A stretch of DNA of 64,000 bases, from contig WTPW01000301.1 in assembly GCA_009809945.1 (NCBI GenBank), forward strand, positions 53,689 to 117,688, given 5' to 3'. This DNA comes from Gigaspora margarita (lineage: Eukaryota > Glomeromycota > Glomeromycetes > Diversisporales > Gigasporaceae). This document shows positions 35,256 to 47,095 of the stretch, in pieces. Each line of letters begins with the position of its first letter. The first letter of the stretch is position 1. The position numbers and the translations under genes are program-made. The notes below the pieces were generated by a model. It saw only the letters and a list, made by a program, of their open reading frames with translations. It was not told where the DNA came from and ran no database searches.

Positions 35256-36260
35256 CATATAATATTTTATTTGTCACAATTATATGATATTAGTAAATTG
35301 TAATATTTTTATATAATAAGTAATTCTATTGCTTACCTTTATTTATTCTATATCATTATTAGGAAAGATTGTTAGTATATGGGCATTTTGTTCATATGTG
35401 CATATTAGTAGATCTTGAATAAATGGATTTTGAACTAAATTAATAATTTTAAGTTTAATTATTGCATATAATAATTAATTACAGTATTACATCACAGAAA
35501 AATTAATAGTCAATATTTTTGGTTATACAGATTTTAAACCTTTTTTCTTATATTAGAAATGGATTTAAATTGTTTTAGCAAAAGAAAATAATATTAGATA
35601 AAATTTGTTGATATTAAATATATGTATATACTTGGCTTTAAATTTTAATTGAGATATCTATTATGTTTATTAAGCTAATTTTGGATAAATTTTTTGAATC
35701 AATAATCTATATCATTAAGATATTTATTAGATTATCTTTATATTGTTTAATTTATTAGGTATAGATATTATTTACTTTATAAAAACTTATATTTGAATAA
35801 AAATTTAGAATAACAAATATAGAATGGCTTGTTTTTTTTGGAACATATATATAGTATTTATTGGGCGGTTAAAATTTTTTTTAGAATATTCTTAAATGAT
35901 AATAAATATTACTAATAAATTAGAATAATTAATAATATTTCTTGACTATTTGACTTTTATATTAAGCGATATAAAAATTTTTTATTTTATTTATTCATTA
36001 TTTGTATAATTATAATTTACAATTTTTATATATTTAATTGGTATAACAAAAAAATAATATAGATATAAAGAAAATAGTAATAATTTTTATTTTATTTTTT
36101 TAATATTGGTAATTGATTATTGACTTTTTTCTGTTTTGATTAGTTTTCTATTTAATGACTAGCTTAATTTATACATTTTTAGCAGTTTTTTTAATAAGAC
36201 TAAAGCAATTAGTTTATTAAATTAAATAAATATAATTATATACAAATTAAATTTTGTAAT
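35256..36260. other. AT-rich spacer
   Basis: No gene, tandem repeat or strong hairpin seen. It may include the 3' end of the Helitron, but no convincing CTRR terminus with a hairpin was identified. Confidence 0.3.
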
Positions 36261-39200
36261 TTAAAAAGATTGTTGTAAAAAATTACCTAAGCCATTATTA
36301 TGTAATGAAGCTAATCTTTCATATTCAATAATAACTGCTAGATCAGTTTTTATATAAATTGGATCAAATGAAGTAATATCTAGTAAGTCCCAAGATGGAG
36401 CTCGACTAAGTGCAACATATGCCTGTCCATATGCAAACATTTGTTCATCAATTGCTACTGAAATATTAGGTATAGTTAATCCTTGTGTTTTATGTTCTGT
36501 GAGTGCAAAAGCATTCTGAAGGGGAAATTGACATCATTCAGCTAGTAAGCCATTTAAAAAAAAGCATTTGGTTGTTTTTTTTACAGTTGTAGTAACTATT
36601 CTTTGTGGTGTTAGAAAGATAACATTAACTGTATTTTCATCAATTAGCTCAATAATGATTTTAATAGATCCATTATAAAGACCATATTCAATTAGAGCAT
36701 TGTCAAGATACATAACACGTGCACCTTTTTGTAAAATTAATGTCATAGATAGATTTGTATATTGGTGAAAGCTACAGTCATTATCTATTGCATCACACTC
36801 TTGACCATTAATATGATCAATAGCAATTGAAATAACAGGATCAGGTTTTTCTGCTTCTCGAGGTAGAGTTAGACATGCTAACTTATTTAAGTTATTAGCC
36901 ATGGCACAAAACCCAACCAAATATGTAGTGTCAATAGGAGAGCGAGAAGATGATGTTCTTACTTTATTATTAATTAATTGTAAAGTATCAGTTGATATAA
37001 TTCCACTACAAATCTCATTTAATACTTTATAAAACATAGTATCTTGATTTTGTCTACGAGGTGTAGTTAAAAATATAGGATAAAATTCAGACCAAACAGA
37101 TGATTGAAATACTTGAGCACTACTTACAGGACAAGACCACCAATCAATAAAACTCTAATGCCACCAAATGGTAAAGTATTATTGTATAAACGAGCAAAAA
37201 GATTACTAATAAATGATAATAAACTAGCTGATACCATGGATACTTCATCAATTATTATAGCTTCAATTTCTAAAAGAAGTTGGCGATTTTCTTGGTTATT
37301 TAGAGCTAAACTTCTATGATTATTAGAAGATGGACATATTTTTAGCTGAGAATGAATTGTTTTGCCATTAATATTTTGGGCTGCTACACTTGTTGGAGCC
37401 ATTAATAAATATTTTTTATGATGGGCCAAAAGGTAGTTTATAATTAAAGTTATTAAATATGATTTTCCTGTTCCTGCTGAACCAGTTAGAAAAAAAATGG
37501 ATGACCTTGTTCTCCTATACTTTTCTATGCAGAAGTTAGTATATTAAATGCTATATATTGATCTGTTGGTGTTTCTAGTAATGAATAACGAGAAATCAAG
37601 GATGGAGAACACATCAAAATATTAAGTTGATTACGTATAACAGATGCAATATCTAGCTGTATGTTTTGTATAATTCTATCTATTTGTTGCTGGTAATTAT
37701 GAGAAAATCTAATAAGTCTTGCTGATGTGGATTCATTAAAGTTATGTAATATTTGATTAAATATATCAGGAAATCTTGATCTAAAGTGTGAACAATAATT
37801 TGAATATGAACCTAATAATTCAATTTCACTTCTACAAGGAAACTGAATTATAAGTTGCTGGTAAAAAAATGCTTCACCATCTTCTATTGATAAATGCTGA
37901 AATCGTACTAAAATCTCTTTTTTTCTTTTAATTACAAATTTTTCTTGTTGATCAGTCCAGTAGGTAATATAGTAGTTTTTAAGAAATTTTTGTTCAAAAT
38001 TTAAAAAAAATTTGTTAAATTAGGTTAAATAGATTGTATTTTGTAATTTTGATGATAATAAGGATATGTAATATTATCAAAAAGTGTATCTAAAGGTCTA
38101 AAAAAATATTTGTCAATAGCATCTGCCCAATATGGATTAGAATTTTTATTATTTATTAAATGAACTGGCTTTATACACTTTGATCGCATATTAGGTAGTG
38201 TAGATGGTAAATATTCAGTAGCAATTGTGCATCTACAGATAGAGTAACCAATTAAAAGAATCATTAGCTCCATTGCACCAAGATGTCTAGCTATAATATG
38301 AGATCGATAAGCATCATGTTCAACTATTTTAAATAAATCACTTTTTTCTGGCTTGGTAATATATTTAGTCATATATTTAGCAAAAGATTTGGAAGTAACA
38401 TATTGAAAATTACAGTGCCCTTGCCATAGCAATAATGTTGGTGCATGATAAGGAACAATCTACTGATCCGCTTCTTTAGTTTAGCGATAAGTATAGCATA
38501 AAGACACAGGATTATAATATGTAATATTAGATAGTGGTGCTGGAAACTTTTAATTGCATTGTTCTCCAGAAAGAGGTGGCCCACCACATTTATTAAATAA
38601 ACACCAATGGATTTGATGACTATGAACCAGATTATAAAGATCCAGTTCAGTTTGAGGATCTGGAAGATCAGCACGGATAATATTGTAATTTATCATAGTT
38701 GAAATTGGCATATCAAGATAAGCTATACCATGAGTATATATGCTACCACGATTTTGTAATTCATCTCTTTCAAAATGGTGTAACCATTTACCCCACTCAG
38801 CTAGATTTGGATTTTTCCATAGAAGTTTTCAAATTGAACTTAGCTTTTGGTAGTAATAAAAATAAGCATGTAAGGGACGGTTTGTTGGTAAAGTGCAATA
38901 ATTATCAGTATGTGATAGAATTTTTAAAAAGTGTGGCCAGAGCCCTTCAGCTATAGTCATAGTATAAAATATTTGGGGCAAGCCAAAACTTTTAACCATT
39001 GCATTTACAGAATGTTCACGTTGCCAAAAATATGTATCACCAGTTCATATAAAAGAAGTTATTGTTGTAGTTAATGATTCATTAATAATTGGTTGTCTAT
39101 TATAAACACTATGTTTAATTAGATCAGAAATTGTTGGAAGATACTGGCGATCCATTTGTCGTTGATGAAAAATACGCTGTTTATTTTGATGGTTTCGAAG

Positions 39201-40409
39201 TTTTTCTAAATTAATGTAAGACCAATGTGGCCAATACCAGTGAAGACGAAATTGAGGGTCAGGACACAATAGTCTAAGTTTAATATACTTAGCATATGTA
39301 TCAATATAATTCAATATGATTGCGACGATTTATTATTCTTTTAGAGATTTCTCCCCAATGACCATGCCCATCTGGAAAAAGATCTGGAAAAAGTATAGCT
39401 TCTAAATTTGGATCATTTTGTAGAATTGGCAACTCTACATTATTAGGGTCTCTTATAAAACCAGCTATAAGTCTATAATAATAAAAATCTTCATTATGAA
39501 TTTCTGGGTCAAAATCATATGGTGGTACTACTAAATCTGGATGATATTGCCTAGGAATATTATTTATTATTATATTATCATTCTCATTAACTAATTGTGC
39601 TATAGGAAAAACATTTGGGGACATTTAATAGTAATAGATAAAAATATTCTATCAAATAGTATAAAAAATTGATTATTAACTTTTAACCAGTTAGCTGCAT
39701 GCAGTAAAGATGGATGAAACCAATTGACATTTGGTGTGGAATCTAGAATAGCACCTAATGTTCCAGAGTAAATTTGTAAAGCACGAATATTTTTTAACAA
39801 GCCAAAAGCACCAGTAAGATGGCGATAGTATGTAAAATGATTCATATTCTCTGCACGCCCAAGAGAACAGTTCAAATGAATTGGTGAAAGCCAACGNTGA
39901 TAAAACATTGGAACATTTGCCAAGGCATCTGGAATTGGAGCAAGTAANGGGGCTTCATGACNTTTAGCAGGTGATATACATGAAGGGCATATAGCAATAT
40001 AACCTTCTTTAGTAGGATGTTCTACTAGTGATAGATGTGAAAAAGCTTGATTTAAACTATATTCTGTATCACTAGCATGAGGAACCCATTTTGCTTGAGC
40101 AGGAAACATAAGAATTGAGCAATGTGAACAAGGAACACATGGAAACATATATAAAATTTCTGTTTGGAAANGGTGATTGAGAGCAGCTAAAGATCGAGAA
40201 GGCTGCCATGGAGGAAAAGAGCTTAAGTTGGATACTGATTGATTCTGATCTTTTAATAAAAATGTAGGTGCTAAGGTAGGTGCTCGTGGGTGGTTCATAT
40301 TAACATTTACTCGAACTTGATAACCTGAAAAAATATCATTACACAAGTCATTATAAATATCACTATCATCTAAATCAATAATAGATATTTGAGATATTGG
40401 AAGAGACAT
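36261..40409 (-). pseudogene. Helitron Rep/PIF1-helicase pseudogene
   Basis: Reading from 40409: an N-terminal region with cysteine pairs (CVPCSHC, CPSC), then LFPDLFPDGHGHW near 39360 and a long Helitron_like_N region. The Rep HUH site near 38730 reads RGSIYTHG, so the first His is Tyr (CAT to TAT). The tyrosine motif follows as KYMTKYITK near 38360. The PIF1 helicase part has Walker A GSAGTGKS near 37475, Walker B IIIDEVSMV near 37245, GGLVL where GD is usual near 37140, ALTEHKTQGLT near 36500 and YVALSRAP near 36410, ending TAA at 36261. Helitrons transpose by rolling circle: Rep nicks and joins single strands and the helicase unwinds. At least six frame changes or stops break the frame; some TGA/TAG sit where W is expected. 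Single N bases occur at 39897, 39947, 39962 and 40171. Domain identity is very strong; the gene is dead. Confidence 0.9.
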
Positions 40410-41000
40410 AATATATAATTGTTAAAAATTGATATTGTTTTTTTTTAATAAGAACAAATTTTTATATTTTATAAAACAATCAAATTCACTGCTCTAAAGG
40501 TAATAATAGTTAGAGGCGAATTATATTAGTAATAATTTATATAATAATAATAACAAATTTGTACAATAAAGCAACTTACCCAGAGGTATAACAATGATGA
40601 TTTAATGAAACTAAAAATAGAGCTTATAACAAGAAAGTTATTATAATTTTATTAATTGATTTGATTAATTAATACCTAAAGGCAGCTCTTATATTGATGA
40701 AATATAATGTCTTTTATAATAAAATAGCATAAGGAGGCTTTTAAAGTGATTTACTAATGCCTTTGTGGTAATACTGTAAATCCTTATTTTAATTTACCCT
40801 ATATTCAAGATATTATCTTCTTTCACAAATATCCCTATGTCACGTTTGTGTCAGATCTTTCTAACAATAACATCTAAGCTCAGTAGATCATATGCACAAT
40901 CATTATTCTCAAAAAATATGATCAACAAACATGTTTGACGTAAGGCACAGCCATTATTATAATTGATCTATTACACAATTAATATACATGATTCTTACAC
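40410..41000 (-). promoter_or_regulatory. Upstream block of the Helitron gene
   Basis: Non-coding. Words AGGAGGCTTTTAAAGTGATT, AATATCCCTATGTCACG and AAGCTCAGTAGATCATATGC are echoed upstream of the OB-fold-like gene (48290-48500: AGGAGGTTTTCACAATGATT, CCTCCCTATGCTGCA, AAGCTTCGCAGATCATACGC). A shared promoter or element end is inferred. Confidence 0.4.
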
Positions 41001-41499
41001 AGTAATAAGCAAAAATAAGCAAAAAATTAGCAAATATTCTGATCAGAAAGGGTCATTCAAAACATTATCATACTAATATGATTATACTAATTCCTTCAAC
41101 AACATTATTTTATTTTAGTTTGCATATATCTTTTATCACATTTTGATGTAAAAAATTTTTCTAGTCATTTAGCACTTACTAGTGCGAGGTGCATGGAATA
41201 AAAAAAAACTTCTTTATAATACCCTCATGATTTTTGAAGGTTAGAATGTAAAGTATCCCAGGTACCAAGGGCAGATTAATTGCAACTAGGAACGTAAAAT
41301 ACCAGAATACTTAAGATGGATTAATTACACTTGGAATATATACAATATTAATATAGCAAACATGTAGTGCAACTTATGCCTTCACACCACACATAGTATT
41401 CTTCTGACTATAATATCTCAATGTAAAGTTTAAATTGTAAAGTACTTGGGTATTTTTTTTTACGCTGTATGGTGTGACATAAGATCAAACTCTCTTCAA
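41001..41499. other. Spacer
   Basis: No gene. AGAATGTAAAGTATCCCAGG and AGGAACGTAAAATACCAGAA at 41240-41310 form a weak direct repeat. Confidence 0.3.
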
Positions 41500-43363
41500 C
41501 CCTATAAAAAAAATGTACTGTAAAGGTACGGGCTGGAGGCATAAAGGCACGGGTCTTGGTGGCATGGATTAAACCCGTATTTGGTACGTAGGAGGCTTGG
41601 ATTGGCATGGATTTTTGGTCCGTAGTGGACCATATGCCCGTACAAATTGGACCATTAATGGCTCAGGTTTTGCAACACTTTACTAGTCCAAATAGCACGG
41701 GTTTTGGTACAGGTTGGTGGCGTAATGGCACAGGTGTTGGTGGCTCTGATTTGTACATAGAGGTATGAGTTGGCACGGGTGTTGGTGGCTCTGATTTGTA
41801 CGTAGAGGTATGAGTTGGCACAGATTTTTTTTGGCTCATAGTGGGTCGTGTACTGGTGCCAATTGAACCATTAATGATTTGGGTTTGTACACTTTACAAG
41901 ACATTAAAATTTGCATCATAATCAATATATAAATAAAGTATTTTATTAATTTATTATATTCTATTCGGTCAGATAAAATCCAATCAAATCTTTATAAAAA
42001 AGAAATATAAAAAAAAAAGAAATATAAAAAAAAGAAATATAAAAAAAGAAAAAAAAAGGACAAAAAAAACCACTAGTTCTAACACTATCTATAAATATCG
42101 TTCGTAATGAACGTTTCAAATGTCATCGCATAACCCCAACAATATTTACATATTGACTCTAATAACCACGAAATTAAAATGATGAAACCCGCCAAACGAA
42201 GGCTTCAACGATAACGCCAAAATCATACTGACGAAAGTTTGACACCAAAGCGACAAAATCAAAATGCTGATTCAAATAAAAAAAAAAGAAGAAAAGTTAA
42301 TTTCGGTAAAGAAAAAAAAAGATCAAAGAAAGTCAAGCAAAACCGGCAAAGAAGCAGGGAAGCAAAACCAGTGAAAGTGCAAGAATGCAAAACCAGCGAA
42401 AGTGCAACGAGGTAAAACAGGCGAAAGTGCAACAAGGCAAAACCAGTAATGCAAAAAGACAATATAGCAAAAATCTAAGGCAAAATCAGCAGTGCAAAAA
42501 AAGCAAATCAGCGAAATGTAAAAAAGCAAGTTAGCAAAAATTCAAGACAAGAATAGCAAAGTGCAAGAAGACAAAATCGGCAAAGTGCAAGAAGATAAAA
42601 TCGGTAAAGTGCAAGAAGGTAAAATCNGNGAAGTGCANGGTAAAATAANAGCAAAGTGCAAGNAAACAAACCAGTGAAAGTGCAAGAAAAACAAGAACAG
42701 CAAAGTGCAAGGAGGCAAAACTAGTAAAAGTATAGAAAGCAAAATTAGCGAAGTGCAGCAGGACAAAACAAGAAAAAGAACAAGCAAAAATTCAAGCAAA
42801 GTAAAGAGCAGAAAATCAAGAAAATTTAAAAACTCCAACACCGAAATGACTCACCAAGATCGTTGAAGAAATACTCAAACACCGAACATAAAGAGAAAAA
42901 TTAGTATAAAGAAAATAAAACAAAAAAAAATACAAATGAAAGAAATTACCAGAAAAGAATGAAATGGCGAAAGACTATTCCAAAAAGATCGCTGAACCTA
43001 AAGAATCTAAAGTAAAAAACTTAATGTGAAAAAAATATAAGTAAAAAATAACATAAAAATGTAAACAAAATAAAAACAAAAAAAAAGATCTTCAGATCTA
43101 AATTCGGATCGGATTACTGGATTAAGGGGTTGTTCCGACCCCTAATCCGATACCGAATTTCATAAATGACATACCAACATACCATCTCTAGCATACACGT
43201 ACCATGACGTTCAACAAGTCTATACGCGACAATACGTACAATCACGCGCCATTCAAACATGTACCATCCCGTACCATGAGCCTATACGTACCACAAACCC
43301 GAGCCATTACGAACATTACCAATACCATCCCGTATCACTACCCGTACCACTTTTTTTATAGGG
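41500..43363. mobile_element. CACTA/EnSpm-like non-autonomous element 2 (1.86 kb)
   Basis: Starts CCCTATAAAAAAAATG and ends with the complement of CCCTATAAAAAAAGTGG; CAA is duplicated outside (41497-41499, 43364-43366). Subterminal GGCACGGGT/GGTTTTGG words occur on the left, and their complements (ACCCGTACC, CGTACC) on the right. The middle is a purine-rich minisatellite (42310-42800). No transposase. Long minus-strand frames inside are by-products of the repeat. Confidence 0.8.
42310..42800 (+). repeat. Minisatellite, GCAAAACCAGCGAAAGTGCAA units
   Basis: About 20 diverged units of 20-27 bp in which AAAACCAG and AAAGTGCAAGAA recur. Scattered N at 42628-42663 suggests unresolved copy variation. 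The complement gives leucine- and cysteine-rich frames that are not genes. Confidence 0.8.
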
Positions 43364-43674
43364 CAACTTTTGAAGTGGTACAAATTCATGTAATTCTTAG
43401 AATCAGGGAATTCTTGTGAGTTGAGTGATTCGGGGAATGATGGGGATTGCAAAGATTCAGAGAATAATATGAAAAGTGAGAATAGTTAGAATTCCCATTA
43501 TATATGTGAAATAATTATACAATATAAAGGAAGTGTTTTCATTCCGTAATAAGGCAGAACTAGATGGAGTTCAACTAAGTTGAATTCAAAAACTTCAAAC
43601 TCATAGTTAGTTTTCTAAAACGTTTACTCCTTTTGTCCTAAAAATATTTTGTGTAACCTAGTGTCCACTTGATA

Positions 43675-44018
43675 AGACCATGCAAATTTAAATTTTCAGT
43701 TTGCATAACATGGTGTTACAAAATTTTGGCGGTTTTGGCCGGATTTTTTTTTAATTTAATGTAAATTAATTAGCTCATGTTCACATATAAGGCCACGTAA
43801 AATTAATGTTTCGGTTTACAAAGTATGGAAACAGAAAATAATGTATTTTTTTTGATCTATCGGGTAATTTCAGGTCACTATCAGGCACACTGGAGAAAAA
43901 TTAAATAGTAAAAACAGAATAATTGGCACAATTGGAATTTTTAAAAAAAAAACAATATTTTTTTTGAAAAATTGGGTTGGCGGGTTATACCGAACGAAAA
44001 ATTAACTTTGCGTGGCCT
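43675..44018. mobile_element. Family A TIR element
   Basis: AGACCATGCAAATTTAAATT on the left, TTAACTTTGCGTGGCCT on the right. Interior words GGGTAATTTCAGGTCACTA and GGCACAATTGG match the sister copies. Confidence 0.75.
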
Positions 44019-44029
44019 AATCGAAAACC

Positions 44030-44440
44030 CCATATTCTTAGTTTGATAGAAGAAAGTGATCGGTTCCATTGTAAATAATTTACTTACGTATGTACGTAAC
44101 CATATTCAATTGTGACCCATGATTGAAAGTATGATAGCCGCAGTCATCGAAATATCGTGACGTTTGACCCAAATAAGCAACTAAGGAATAAAAAGAAAGA
44201 TTGGGGTTATATTAGCTGATTGTTCGATTCAGACATTATGACAGTTAATAAAGAAGACTTATCTGAATACCGGCATTGTCATTACGAGGCCTAAGACTCT
44301 AAAAGAGCCATATTAAATTTACCACGCCTCAATAGAGACCTGGAGCTTCGGTATTCGAATTAGTTTATTGTTGGATATATTTGGGTGTTATATAGGCTTC
44401 GTTATTTCACACCTTCCAACGGTCAACTCTGACATAGCAC
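44030..44440 (+). repeat. Repeat H copy 1
   Basis: AAGAAGACTTATCTGAATAC, CGGCATTGTCATTACG and CTAAGACTCTAAAAGAGCCA match 46040-46110. The two copies flank the family A cluster. Non-coding. Confidence 0.55.
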
Positions 44441-44468
44441 AATCTGAAATTGCGTTGTGATCGAGTTT

Positions 44469-44824
44469 AGGCCACGCAAAGTTAATTTTTCGTTTTGCAT
44501 AACCTGGTGTTTCAAAATTCCGGTCGGCGGGTCGGATTTTTTTTTTTTTTTTTTTAAATAACTTTAGTGGCCTAAATTAATTCATGTTCGCATCTAAAGT
44601 TACGCAAAGTTAATTCTTCTGTTTGCATAACATGGAATCAGAAAATTTTGTCTTTTTTTTATCGGGCCTATCGGGTAATTACGGAAAATTAAGGTCATCA
44701 TTGGGTGGCACCGGAGAAAAAAATTATTGGCACAATAGGAATTTAAAAAAAAAAAAAAATTTTTTTTTTTGAAAAAATTGGGTCGGCGTGTTATGCAAAA
44801 CGAAAAATTAACTTTGCGTGGCCT
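44469..44824. mobile_element. Family A TIR element
   Basis: AGGCCACGCAAAGTTAATTT and CGTTTTGCATAAC on the left are exactly inverted on the right. Best-preserved family member. Confidence 0.85.
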
Positions 44825-45146
44825 TATCCGGAGGGCAAATATAAATTTCAAAAATTATATCATTCGATATCATGCGCATTTTATATAATGTGCGCATTAA
44901 TGCACATTCATGCGTTTGTTATTATAAAATGCGCATTTTCTCATCACTAATATCGGTATAAAACCGTATCCTTTCATTTTCCCGACAATTACTTTCCCGA
45001 CTATGTCCAAGTCTGCCCGAATTAGGTTAAGGTTAGGGTTAGTTCCGGTCAATTTTTGTAGAGTTTTATTTTCCGGAAAAATGTAGTCGAGAAAATGATA
45101 GAGACCGGTATAAAGCATTACTGTAATAGTTAATATTAAATAGATT
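44825..45146. other. Spacer with ATGCGCAT palindromes
   Basis: ATGCGCATTTTAT, TGTGCGCATTAATGCACATT and AAAATGCGCATTTT make overlapping small palindromes at 44870-44940. GGTTAAGGTTAGGGTTAG at 45025 is a short telomere-like run. No gene. Confidence 0.35.
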
Positions 45147-45483
45147 AGGTCACGCAAAGTTGATTTTTCATTTTTCATTATCTGCCAACACTTTTTTTCA
45201 ATTGTTTTCAGATCTTAATTGTGCCTATTGTTCGATTTTGGGTATTTATCTTTTCCCGCTATTCGCATCTAATGTCACCCGATGGAAAAAATATGACTGC
45301 TGAACAGATTTTTTGACCCTTGCTGTACAAAATGAAAAATTAACCTTGCATAACCTTAGATGTGAACGTTATTCTATTAATTTATAGTAAACTAAAAAAA
45401 AAAAAAAAAAAAAAAAGACCAACTGACAGACCCGCGTTTTCAGATTCCATGTAACGCAAATGAAAATCAACTTTGCAATGCCT
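45147..45483. mobile_element. Family A TIR element
   Basis: AGGTCACGCAAAGTTGATTT left, ATCAACTTTGCAATGCCT right, with a run of A at 45390-45415. Confidence 0.75.
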
Positions 45484-45540
45484 TATTATTCTTTTTCTAT
45501 ATTTTTTGTCTTTGGCTGCTCTGTTTGGAATTCCCAGTTA

Positions 45541-45904
45541 TAGCCCATACGAAGTTGATTTTTCATTTTGCATTACATGGATTTCAAAATGGAACGGACG
45601 GGTGGAATTTTTTATTTTTTTTAATTTACTACAAATAGAATAATGATCACATTTAAGGTTATACAAGGTTAATTTTTCATGTACAACAAGGAATCAAAAA
45701 ATTGGACCGGCAGTCATATTTTTCCTGTCAGTCCTATCTGACTATTACGGGAAATTAATGTCTCCATCGGGTGACACCGGATGAAAATAGCGGGAAAAAA
45801 AGATGTCAAAAATCGAATAATTGGCACAATTGGTATCTAAAAAAAAAAAAAATTGAAGCAATTGAAAAAAAGGGACGGCGGATAATGCATAACGACATAA
45901 TGGA
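45541..45904. mobile_element. Family A TIR element, right end eroded
   Basis: TAGCCCATACGAAGTTGATT left; the right end stops at GATAATGCATAACGA without the outermost bases. The interior matches 8312-8659 closely (TTTCCTGTCAGTCCTATC complement). Confidence 0.65.
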
Positions 45905-45949
45905 TTCGATGGATTCAAAAAAGTCAACAGAATCCGTGAATTCAAAAGA

Positions 45950-46210
45950 TTAGATAGCCCAAAATAAGCAATATGTTAGAGAAGCGAGTAAAGTCAAAGT
46001 ATTAGTGCATAATTAACCTAATACATGTACATACAAGACACTCACTAAGCAAAAGAAGGCTTATCTGAACATCGGCATTGCTTTTATACAAGGCCCAAAA
46101 CTCTAAAAGATCCAAACCGCCTTGATCGGTGCCTTTCATTTTTAGAGTTCTGTCTTGCTTCATTGTTGGGATGGATTACCATTAAATATACTTAGTGTTG
46201 ATTAGATTCC
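45950..46210 (+). repeat. Repeat H copy 2
   Basis: AAGAAGGCTTATCTGAACAT, CGGCATTGCTTTTATAC and CCAAAACTCTAAAAGATCCA match 44248-44310. Confidence 0.55.
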
Positions 46211-46552
46211 ATTCTACTAATATCCACTTTCTCAACGGTACTTAAGATGCTCTCAATCATCTCTTTAATGAGATTGGCTAGTATAGAGATCGTGTACAAG
46301 TTATTGAAGTAACCCTTACAGTAATTTTACTGAAGATTCATATTGCTAAATGCGAACATCAAATTTAGCCAATCAACACAAATATATAACAAAAAAAGAT
46401 AACGACAGTCACTAACCATCATTTTTTTCATATTAATAATGAACTCAATTGAACAAATAATTTATTTTCACTAAATTAAAAACTGAGTTCCGACCTACTA
46501 ATTCAGGTCACATATTTAACTTAATAATTATTGGCATATGTTGTTCTCTTTA

Positions 46553-46800
46553 TATGGGATGTCATTAATAGAAATCAGGCAGATTAACATTTTAAAATAA
46601 CTAATGAATAACTATCACAGCTCATATCTCGGTGAATTGCGAAGCTATTATCATCTGTTAGTGGTTAAAAGAAAGCTTAAGACATAAGCTTTTTTCTAAC
46701 TACTAACCGATGATAATAGCTTCGCAATTCACTGAGATATGTTACGGTATTGATTTTTTTTTAAAAGTTAATCTGCCTGATTTTATTGATAACTGCCCAT
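46553..46800. mobile_element. Hairpin MITE, AATAGAAATCAGGCAG ends
   Basis: TAATAGAAATCAGGCAGATT is inverted near 46770-46800. A central hairpin has TATCTCGGTGAATTGCGAAG and CTATTATCATC with near-perfect complements. Confidence 0.8.
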
Positions 46801-47095
46801 ATCATTAATTAAGCACCGCACACTGATAAGTGCACGATGCATATTCATGATCATAAAGAAACAATCTTAATAAAAATTCAATTCAAACAAAAGCTTTTAT
46901 AATTTATTACTTCATTATATCCATATCCTCATTTCAAAACAACGATTATAACAAATAAATGTCTTATTTATTTATAATAATTGGGTTATTTATTTATAAC
47001 AAATAAATGTTTTGTCTATCTTTAGTGAATAAAAAATAAAAGATTATTATAAAAAAATATTTATTCATAACATAATTATTAAATAAAACCTAACA

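Noticed and set aside
42259..42841. Overlapping leucine/cysteine-rich minus-strand frames resembling membrane proteins
   Set aside because: They follow the 24-bp minisatellite inside a TIR element; three frames are equally open.
45020..45042. Telomere-like GGTTAGGGTTAG run (also CCCTAACC words near 20160 and 63210)
   Set aside because: Only two or three imperfect units; not a telomere or a convincing interstitial telomere array.
44897..45178. 93-codon minus-strand frame
   Set aside because: Starts in a family A terminus and ends in ATGCGCAT palindromes; no support as a gene.
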